Shown piece by piece: positions 1 to 5,105 of a stretch of 8,916 bases of DNA. Source of the DNA: Gammaproteobacteria bacterium UBA4475 (GTDB lineage Bacteria; Pseudomonadota; Gammaproteobacteria; Pseudomonadales; Azotimanducaceae). A program made the translations under genes and the position numbers. The DNA lies in NCBI GenBank assembly GCA_002389265.1, contig DGOD01000179.1:1-8916 (forward strand), written 5' to 3'. Below the pieces are notes generated by a model. That model was not told where the DNA came from. It worked only from the letters and a program-made list of their open reading frames with translations, and ran no database searches. The first letter of the stretch is position 1; every line of letters starts with the position of its first letter.

Positions 1-31
1 ACATCAGGCTGAATTCCGAAGCAATTTCGTG

Positions 32-37
32 TACTAT
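32..37 (+). promoter_or_regulatory. Weak candidate -10 element for the small basic protein gene
   Basis: TACTAT lies 33 bases before the start codon at 70 and matches TATAAT at four of six positions. No good -35 hexamer sits 16-18 bases upstream; CTGAAT at 9-14 is poor. The true promoter could lie to the left of the window. Confidence 0.25.
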
Positions 38-69
38 AGCGGGTCAATCCTAACCACGAAAGGTTTCCT

Positions 70-270
70 ATGGCTGGCAAGCCTAAGACCGCACCGGCAA
101 AGAAGAAGCAGCCAGCGGCATCAGAAACATCTCTGTCCATCGCCGAACAAACGGAGGCTTTCGTTAAGTCCGGCGGTACGATCAATGAAATCAAGTCTGG
201 TGTCAGTGGCCAGCAGAGCGTTGCGGGACCTAAGCATATTTCACTCGGTAACAAACCTCGAGCCACTTAG
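70..270 (+). CDS. Small basic hypothetical protein (66 aa), weakly SutA-like C-terminal half
   Basis: I do not recognise this gene with certainty. It starts with ATG at 70, preceded by a good ribosome binding site (GAAAGG, 7 bases upstream), and ends with TAG at 268-270, just before a strong terminator, so it reads as a genuine monocistronic gene. Residues 1-20 are rich in Lys, Ala and Pro (MAGKPKTAPAKKKQPAAS). Residues 24-45 form a likely amphipathic helix followed by a Gly-Gly turn (SIAEQTEAFVKSGGTINEIK), and the tail is GVSG...GNKPRAT. The pattern E-x-F-[LV]-x-x-G-G-x-[IV]-x-E-I resembles, from memory, the C-terminal part of SutA, a small RNA-polymerase-binding regulator of Pseudomonas, and other short gammaproteobacterial proteins. 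It lacks SutA's acidic N-terminus and has a basic one instead. There is no signal peptide or membrane segment. A nucleic-acid or RNA-polymerase-associated role is inference. Confidence 0.7.
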   Translation: MAGKPKTAPAKKKQPAASETSLSIAEQTEAFVKSGGTINEIKSGVSGQQSVAGPKHISLGNKPRAT

Positions 271-299
271 GGTCGCAGTGTTGGATTTGATCAGTGAAC

Positions 300-330
300 A
301 AAAAAGGACAGCCTAGGCTGTCCTTTTTTT
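300..330. terminator. Bidirectional intrinsic terminator between the small gene and aceA
   Basis: An 18-base perfect palindrome, GGACAGCCTAGGCTGTCC (306-323), is flanked by six A on the left (300-305) and seven T on the right (324-330). On the plus strand it ends the 66-aa gene 30 bases after its stop. On the minus strand it reads as the same hairpin followed by six U, so it can also stop transcription leaving isocitrate lyase. The convergent gene arrangement fits a shared terminator. Confidence 0.9.
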
Positions 331-351
331 GGTCTGCGCTTTTGGTCTGCG
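327..351. repeat. Two direct copies of a 12-base unit, 13-base period
   Basis: TTTTGGTCTGCG occurs at 327-338 and again at 340-351, separated by one base. The first copy overlaps the T-run of the terminator. It lies in non-coding DNA between two convergent genes. Confidence 0.85.
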
Positions 352-365
352 TGCTTTAAGGATGG

Positions 366-401
366 CCTGCGGCGCCGTAGGTCGACCAATGGCGCCGCAG
401 G
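366..401. repeat. Long inverted repeat (REP-like hairpin) after aceA
   Basis: Perfect 11-base arms, CCTGCGGCGCC (366-376) and GGCGCCGCAGG (391-401), flank a 14-base loop that itself contains the palindrome GGTCGACC (380-387). On the minus strand the hairpin begins 7 bases after the aceA stop codon and has no U-run, so it is not an intrinsic terminator by itself. It may protect the 3' end of the aceA mRNA, or be one copy of a dispersed REP-type palindrome. The second possibility can only be judged against the rest of the genome. Confidence 0.75.
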
Positions 402-408
402 TAAATGC

Positions 409-2010
409 TTAGAACTGGTTCATGGTGTTATCTTTACCACCGGCCAGCAATGCATTATCGCCTGAAAAGTATTCTTTATGGTCGTCACCAATGTTGGAAC
501 CAGCCAGATCCTGGTGCTTGACTGACGCCATATCTCGCCGAATTTCCTGACGTTGGACGTCCCTGACATAGGCGAGCATCCCTAGATCACCGAAGTAACC
601 TTCACTGAGAATGTCTGTGCCCAATGCCGTTTCGTGATAAGTGGGCAACGTGATCAGGTGGTGGAAAATACCAGCTTCCCGTGCAGAGTCTTGTTGGAAG
701 TTTTGGACGAGGGCGTCAGCGGTTGCTGCGAGCTCAGTGCTATCAAGCTCAGCCGCCATCAGGCCCCGTGGTGTCACCGCAGGATCTGGGTAAGCCGTCA
801 GATCTTTGCCCGCTGCTTGCCATTCGCCATAAACCTGCTCACGAAACGCCAGAGTCCAGTTAAACGACGGCGAGTTGTTGTAGACGAGCTTGGCGTTTGG
901 TATATGCTTGCGAATTTCACTGACCATCGCTGCGATTTGTGCGACGTTTGGCTTCTCGGTTTCGATCCAGAGCAGATCTGCACCGTGGTTGAGGCTAGTG
1001 ACGCAATCAAGAACAACGCGATCAAAACCGGTACCTTCACGGAAGGAGTAGAGCCCGTTATCGAGACGAATAGGCTTTACCAACTTGCCATTCTGGTGGA
1101 TCGCAATATCATTTTCCTTTAGCTCGCTGAGATCGTTGATCGCATTGGTTTCCAGGAATGAGTTGTACTGGCTGGCCAGGTCCCCGGCTTCCTTCGAGAC
1201 CGGGATTTTTTGGGTCAAGCTGGCGCCGAGTGAGTCGGTTCGAGCGACAATAATGCCATTCTCAACGCCAAGCTCAAGAAACGCATAGCGAATCGCGTTG
1301 ATCTTGGAGAGGAAATCTTCGTGCGGGACGGTGACTTTGCCGGCCTGGTGTCCGCATTGCTTCGCATCAGACACTTGGTTTTCTACCTGGATGGCGCAAG
1401 CCCCGGCTTCGATCATCTTCTTGGCTAGCAGGTAAGTGGCTTCTTCATTACCAAAACCGGCATCGATATCGGCGATAATTGGCACGACATGGGTTTGAAA
1501 ATTATCGATCTGGTGAATGATGCTTTCGACATCACCGCCATTGGCGCGAGCTTCGTCCAAGGCGATAAAAATGTGTCGCAGTTCACGGGCGTCGGCCTGC
1601 TTGAGGAACGTATAAATTTCTTCGATCAATGCAGGTACTGAGGTCTTTTCATGCATGCTCTGGTCTGGCAAAGGCCCGAACTGTGAGCGTAATGCCGCAA
1701 CCATCCAACCACTGAGGTAAATGTAGCTCTTATCCATGGTGCCGCGGTGTTTCTTCACTGACATCGCCAGTTGCTGGGCCGTGAAGCCATGCCAGCAGCC
1801 CAATGACTGGGTATATTGCGAGGAATCCAGATCATAATCTGCCATATCTTTGCGCATGATGTCTGCCGTATAGCGCGCAATATCCAGGCCGGTCTTAAAG
1901 CGATTCTGTAAGTCCATGCGGGTCGCAAATTCTGGATTAATGCCGTTCCAGGTTGACTGGGCGTTGCGAAGTTTTGCAAATGCCTCGATGTTCTGCAGAT
2001 AATTAGACAT
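409..2010 (-). CDS. aceA: Isocitrate lyase, long type (glyoxylate shunt)
   Basis: It cleaves isocitrate to glyoxylate and succinate in the cytoplasm, the first step of the glyoxylate bypass that lets cells grow on acetate, fatty acids or alkanes. The chosen start (ATG at 2008-2010) gives 533 aa, close to the roughly 531 aa of the Pseudomonas-type enzyme and about 100 residues longer than E. coli AceA. It is preceded by AAGGA six bases upstream. The family motifs are intact: the metal-binding ADIDAGFG at about 180-187, the catalytic KQCGH at 217-221 (KKCGH in the short enzymes) followed by KVTVPHEDF, ARTDS at 256-260, and the substrate-binding NNSPSFNW at 378-385. The extra segment typical of the long form lies at about 265-330. 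Malate synthase is not in the window. A hairpin and a bidirectional terminator follow the gene, so it appears monocistronic. Confidence 0.97.
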   Translation of the reverse strand: MSNYLQNIEAFAKLRNAQSTWNGINPEFATRMDLQNRFKTGLDIARYTADIMRKDMADYDLDSSQYTQSLGCWHGFTAQQLAMSVKKHRGTMDKSYIYLSGWMVAALRSQFGPLPDQSMHEKTSVPALIEEIYTFLKQADARELRHIFIALDEARANGGDVESIIHQIDNFQTHVVPIIADIDAGFGNEEATYLLAKKMIEAGACAIQVENQVSDAKQCGHQAGKVTVPHEDFLSKINAIRYAFLELGVENGIIVARTDSLGASLTQKIPVSKEAGDLASQYNSFLETNAINDLSELKENDIAIHQNGKLVKPIRLDNGLYSFREGTGFDRVVLDCVTSLNHGADLLWIETEKPNVAQIAAMVSEIRKHIPNAKLVYNNSPSFNWTLAFREQVYGEWQAAGKDLTAYPDPAVTPRGLMAAELDSTELAATADALVQNFQQDSAREAGIFHHLITLPTYHETALGTDILSEGYFGDLGMLAYVRDVQRQEIRRDMASVKHQDLAGSNIGDDHKEYFSGDNALLAGGKDNTMNQF

Positions 2011-2059
2011 GGGGGTTCCTTGTTGGAAAAATAAAAGACTAGCGAGTAAAGAGCGCGAC

Positions 2060-2088
2060 AATGTAACAGTGCAGGAGAAAGAAGTTAA
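2060..2088 (-). promoter_or_regulatory. Candidate sigma70-type promoter for aceA
   Basis: On the minus strand TTAACT (2083-2088) and TACATT (2060-2065) are separated by exactly 17 bases, each matching the consensus at four of six positions. The predicted leader would be about 45 bases. Both hexamers are imperfect, so this is a suggestion only; the region between aceA and cbpM is short and AT-rich here. Confidence 0.3.
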
Positions 2089-2144
2089 TGGAATATTTGG
2101 ATACTAATACATTCCTAAATTTCATCGATTAATCTCACTCTGCC

Positions 2145-2198
2145 GCCCTGCGCCCTGCAAAGCAGGTGAGTTAAGCAGGTGAATTAAGCAGGTTGGTT
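2145..2198. repeat. Tandem repeat patch between aceA and cbpM (3 x 13 bases)
   Basis: Three adjacent 13-base units occur at 2160-2172 (AAGCAGGTGAGTT), 2173-2185 (AAGCAGGTGAATT) and 2186-2198 (AAGCAGGTTGGTT), the last with changes at two extra positions. Immediately to the left GCCCTGC is repeated twice (2145-2151, 2152-2158), and CCTGC-AAA-GCAGG (2154-2166) could form a small hairpin. The patch lies after the cbpM stop codon and upstream of the aceA promoter region, entirely non-coding. Confidence 0.85.
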
Positions 2199-2212
2199 AG
2201 GCTGGCGATAGG

Positions 2213-2494
2213 CTAGTTGTGAAGCCTTTGGACCAGCTGTTCGAAATGGTACAAGCGGCGCTGCAAATGTCGGTTTTGATCAAGCAGATCGAGTACCAGG
2301 GCCACACCTTGAAGGTTAAGGTCGAGATCCTGTTGCAGGCGTCGTGCTTTGATACAGCGCAAGACCTGTTCGCTGTCGAACTGGCCACTGGCCAGTGTTT
2401 CAATGATGCCAATATTGACCAGTTCATGGATATCTTCTCGTGCCAGCTGGGTGGCTTGACAAAATTCCGTCATGGTTAAGATGTCGACGCTCAT
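2213..2494 (-). CDS. cbpM: Chaperone modulatory protein CbpM
   Basis: CbpM is a small cytoplasmic partner that binds the J-domain of CbpA and restrains its co-chaperone and DNA-binding activities. The 93-aa product is slightly shorter than E. coli CbpM (about 101 aa). It begins with a MerR-like winged-helix segment (about residues 7-55, MTEFCQATQLAREDIHELV and the IIETL...F..EQVLRCIKARRL stretch) and ends with a leucine-rich helix (about 62-92) that may be a coiled coil. Its ATG (2492-2494) overlaps the cbpA stop by one base (TAATG), with AGGG seven bases upstream, which indicates translational coupling to cbpA. An in-frame ATG at codon 7 is a less likely start. Position directly after cbpA is the classical arrangement and supports the call more than sequence identity alone would. 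Confidence 0.9.
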   Translation of the reverse strand: MSVDILTMTEFCQATQLAREDIHELVNIGIIETLASGQFDSEQVLRCIKARRLQQDLDLNLQGVALVLDLLDQNRHLQRRLYHFEQLVQRLHN

Positions 2495-3393
2495 TATTTC
2501 GCCCTAGTCCTGGGGTTAAAACCTGAGAAGCTGGCGGCGAGTGTTTCAAAGGCGGCGCGCTCAGCATCTGTCGTTGCCTTGGGATTTACCAGTTTTAAGA
2601 CCACGATTTGATCGCCAGTCTTTGCCAGGCCTTTGCCTTTTAGACGCAGACGACTGCCATTTTGACTATTGACGGGAATCCGCAATTTAACGCGACCGCC
2701 AAGAGTCGGCACCTCGATATTGTCACCGAGCGCCGCTTCCCAGGGTGACACAGGTAGGACCAGCACAATGTCTCGGCCATCCACTTCAAATTGTGGGTGC
2801 GGCGCATACTCGATCTGTAAATAAAGATCGCCGGCATCACCCTTGCCAGCGCCGGGTTCGCCCTGACCGCGCAGACGAAGCTCTTTGCCGCTGCCGATGC
2901 CAGCTGGAATCTTAACGTTAATGGTCTTTTCGCCCCGTTGGGTTTGCAGACGAATTTGTTTCTCGCCGCCATTGTGGGCCTCCTCCAGACTGATCTTGAT
3001 GGAGTAGTGCAAATCCCTGCCTGGTTGACGAAAGCCCTGGGTGCCGGCAAATCCGCCCTTATTGAAGCCCCCGCTGCCAAAGATTGAGCTGAGAATATCC
3101 TCGAACCGCGCATCACCACGAAAGTCGTGCTGATCAAATCGAAAACCTTGATCGGCGCCCTGTCGTCCCTGGCTGTTCACATAGATTCTCAGTTCGTCGT
3201 ATTCAGCCCGCTTGGCTGGGTCCTTGAGTATTTCATACGCTTCACTGACGGCCTGGAAGCGCGCTTGGGCGTCTTCCTCCATGCTGACATCGGGATGGTA
3301 CTTGCGCGCGAGTTTCTTGAAGGCGCGCTTGATCTCTTCTTGAGTCGCCGTAGGCTCAATGCCGAGCACTGCGTAATAGTCGGTAAATTCCAC
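2494..3393 (-). CDS. cbpA: Curved DNA-binding J-domain co-chaperone CbpA
   Basis: This is a DnaJ-class co-chaperone that stimulates DnaK ATPase and, in E. coli, also binds curved DNA as a stationary-phase nucleoid protein. The 299 aa fit the family (E. coli 306). The J-domain spans about 3-68 with the essential HPD at 33-35 and basic helix II (IKRAFKKLARKYH). A short Gly/Phe-rich linker follows (about 80-120, FRFDQ, GSGGFNKGGFAG), and then two C-terminal beta domains (about 125-290, including IPAGIGSGKELRLRGQGEPG). There is no CXXCXGXG zinc finger, which separates it from true DnaJ. The start is GTG at 3391-3393: an in-frame TAA lies at 3406-3408 and no ATG intervenes. The ribosome binding site is poor (AAGACAG), so translation may be modest. 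It forms an operon with cbpM. Confidence 0.95.
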   Translation of the reverse strand: MEFTDYYAVLGIEPTATQEEIKRAFKKLARKYHPDVSMEEDAQARFQAVSEAYEILKDPAKRAEYDELRIYVNSQGRQGADQGFRFDQHDFRGDARFEDILSSIFGSGGFNKGGFAGTQGFRQPGRDLHYSIKISLEEAHNGGEKQIRLQTQRGEKTINVKIPAGIGSGKELRLRGQGEPGAGKGDAGDLYLQIEYAPHPQFEVDGRDIVLVLPVSPWEAALGDNIEVPTLGGRVKLRIPVNSQNGSRLRLKGKGLAKTGDQIVVLKLVNPKATTDAERAAFETLAASFSGFNPRTRAK

Positions 3394-3426
3394 AATAGTA
3401 CTGTCTTATTTTGAGTGAGCGTCACG

Positions 3427-3456
3427 ATTCTTAGTGCAGTTTGACCACAGATCAAA
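3427..3456 (-). promoter_or_regulatory. Candidate cbpA promoter overlapping a near-perfect inverted repeat
   Basis: On the minus strand TTGATC (3450-3455) and AAGAAT (3427-3432) are exactly 17 bases apart, each four of six to consensus, giving a leader of about 25-30 bases before the GTG at 3393. The -35 element lies within an inverted repeat, TTTGACC-ACA-GATCAAA (3440-3456), whose seven-base arms differ at one pair. That layout is what an operator overlapping a promoter would look like, but no regulator is identified. Confidence 0.4.
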
Positions 3457-3482
3457 TCTTGTAGAAAAGCTGCTCGAGATCG

Positions 3483-3503
3483 AGGCAAGGTCTAGCCTTG
3501 CCT
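3483..3503. other. Hairpin in the helicase-cbpA intergenic region
   Basis: AGGCAAGG (3483-3490) and CCTTGCCT (3496-3503) form a perfect 8-base stem with a 5-base loop, about 90 bases after the helicase stop codon. No U-run follows on the minus strand, so it is not a standard intrinsic terminator; it may be a 3'-end or attenuating structure. A smaller CTCGA-GA-TCGAG repeat adjoins it. Confidence 0.45.
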
Positions 3504-3592
3504 ATGACGAGATATCCGGATTATCAGGGGTGTCAGTTGATATTCAAAGGGGTGATGAGGCGCTGATTGCGCTAAATCAAGAAAGCGTTAGG

Positions 3593-4945
3593 TCAGGTAC
3601 GCTTCTTCAGAGGGCGAAAGCCCTCTTCGGGTGCTTTGGTGGGTGCGCTATCGCTGGTGGCTGGCCTCGGGGGCGCGGCCTTACGTTTCAAGTGCTTTTG
3701 TTTAGCCGGTTTTACAGCGGCTTTTTTGGCGCTCGCGGCCACTTTCTTTTTAGTGGCTTTCTTGATCCCGGTAGCCTTGCCAGATTTTTTGAGTTTCTTA
3801 GGTCCTCGGTAAGCCGCTTCCAAGCCTTTCACTTGTCGCGGTTCAAAACGAATTTTAAGGTATCTTTCGATACTCGACATCTGGTTAAACTCCATGGAGC
3901 TCACCAGCGTGATGGCTTTGCCGGCTTGGCCAGCCCTGCCGGTTCGACCGACGCGATGGACATGGTCGTCGCCGGAATGAGCGACCGTATAATTGATGAC
4001 CAACTCGACATCCTGAATATCCAGCCCGCGGGCAGCGACATCTGTGGCCACCAGAATTGTAATTTTGCCATCACGGAATCGGCTCATGACTTGCTTACGA
4101 ATACTTTGGGCGATTTCACCGTGAATGTAGCCGATTTTCAAACCCTGGTTTTGTAGCGTGCTTCCCAGTTGTTGGCACTGCTCCCGAGTGTTACAGAAGA
4201 CGAATACTCGACTCGCTCCTTCTTCCTTCACCAAGGCGGTGATTAGGCGCTCTTTGTGCTTGGCGTCATCGGCAAGCACAATTTGTTGTTGGATCTGGCT
4301 ATGTGCCTGGCGGTGGGTGTCAGTGACGATGGACTCGGGTCGGGTCAGAATAGCCTTGATATGACTGAAGCCCTGATGGCTCAGCGTCGCTGAAAACAGC
4401 AGGTTCTGGCGGTTTGGATTACAAGTTGCGGCGATCGTATTCATGTCTTCGGTGAAGCCCATATCCAACATTCGGTCAGCCTCATCTAGTATCAGCACTT
4501 CGAGGTCCTTAAAGTCCAGGCTACCCTTTTCAAGATGCTCCACCAGTCTGCCGGGGGTGGCGATCATCACCTCAGGGTTCTTGCGAATCGAGGCGATCTG
4601 ATGCTTGAACGCTTCGCCGCCAATAATGAGTCCACATTTTATCGGTGTGAAAGCCGCGAGTTTTTCAAACATCTTTTGAGTTTGTAGCGCCAGTTCGCGG
4701 GTGGGCAGCAGGATCAGCGCTCGAGTCCCGGATTTTGGCGCCTGAGTCGCGAGTAACTTATCTAGCAGAGGCAATACGAAAGCCGCGGTTTTGCCACTGC
4801 CAGTCTTGGCGGAAACCATCAGGTCTTTGCCTGTTAATGCCACAGGTATAGCCTGCGCCTGGACCTCAGTCGCCTCCGTAAAGCCGAGTTTTTCGAGGGC
4901 TTTAAAGAGCTTTGGGTTGAGCGGTAAATCAGTCAGTAAGGACAC
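3593..4945 (-). CDS. DEAD-box ATP-dependent RNA helicase, SrmB/RhlE-like, lysine-rich tail
   Basis: This is an RNA helicase of superfamily 2, likely acting in ribosome assembly or mRNA turnover. All core motifs are present: Q-motif region GFTEATEVQ (21-29, with Ala replacing the usual Pro before Thr), Walker A AKTGSGKT (46-53), PTREL (81-85), GG (109-110), TPGR (130-133), DEAD (154-157), SAT (185-187), HGE (275-277), ATDVAARGLDI (300-310) and HRVGRTGR (330-337). From about 382 to 450 the protein becomes strongly basic and Ala/Pro-rich (KKLKK, KKATKKK, LKRK), a probable disordered RNA-binding tail. Overall pattern and length (450 aa) recall SrmB, but RhlE-type proteins are similar, so no symbol is given. 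The start is GTG at 4943-4945 with AAGCAGG five bases upstream; an in-frame stop five codons before it excludes a longer form. It stands alone, with about 100-200 bases on each side. Confidence 0.93.
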   Translation of the reverse strand: MSLLTDLPLNPKLFKALEKLGFTEATEVQAQAIPVALTGKDLMVSAKTGSGKTAAFVLPLLDKLLATQAPKSGTRALILLPTRELALQTQKMFEKLAAFTPIKCGLIIGGEAFKHQIASIRKNPEVMIATPGRLVEHLEKGSLDFKDLEVLILDEADRMLDMGFTEDMNTIAATCNPNRQNLLFSATLSHQGFSHIKAILTRPESIVTDTHRQAHSQIQQQIVLADDAKHKERLITALVKEEGASRVFVFCNTREQCQQLGSTLQNQGLKIGYIHGEIAQSIRKQVMSRFRDGKITILVATDVAARGLDIQDVELVINYTVAHSGDDHVHRVGRTGRAGQAGKAITLVSSMEFNQMSSIERYLKIRFEPRQVKGLEAAYRGPKKLKKSGKATGIKKATKKKVAASAKKAAVKPAKQKHLKRKAAPPRPATSDSAPTKAPEEGFRPLKKRT

Positions 4946-5023
4946 GGATGCCTGCTTAGGTCAATTGGATGGGCTAGCGACAAAGACGATACCAAGTCGC
5001 GAGTATTTGAACCAGCTTCTTTC

Positions 5024-5037
5024 GCGGTAATTACCGC
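5024..5037. promoter_or_regulatory. Perfect 14-base palindrome upstream of the helicase gene
   Basis: GCGGTAATTACCGC is a perfect, loop-free inverted repeat 79 bases before the helicase start and 69 bases after the P450 stop. Its even symmetry and lack of a U-run fit a protein-binding site better than a terminator. No convincing promoter hexamers were found beside it, so an operator role is only inferred. Confidence 0.4.
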
Positions 5038-5105
5038 TTGTCTGGCACGCCAGCACCCTATGCCGGTTAGCGCGACTCGCTCGAAGGCTTTGACGTCCAG
5101 GCTGC

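Noticed and set aside
634..1122. 162-codon plus-strand open frame opposite isocitrate lyase
   Set aside because: It overlaps conserved aceA coding sequence, has no known domain and no convincing ribosome binding site.
2011..2061. Upstream extension of isocitrate lyase to a TTG at 2059-2061 (17 extra residues)
   Set aside because: The added residues are not family-like, a rare TTG would be needed, and the ATG at 2008-2010 has a proper ribosome binding site and yields the normal length and N-terminus.
2053..2063. GCGCGACAATG shared by 2053-2063 and 8791-8801
   Set aside because: An 11-base match within 8.9 kb on the same strand is weak evidence, the flanks differ and the two sites do not hold equivalent positions relative to genes.
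3434..4156. 240-codon plus-strand open frame opposite the helicase
   Set aside because: It lies antisense to the conserved motifs and tail of the helicase; its product has a biased composition (Phe, Ser and Gly from Lys codons read in reverse) and no recognisable domain.
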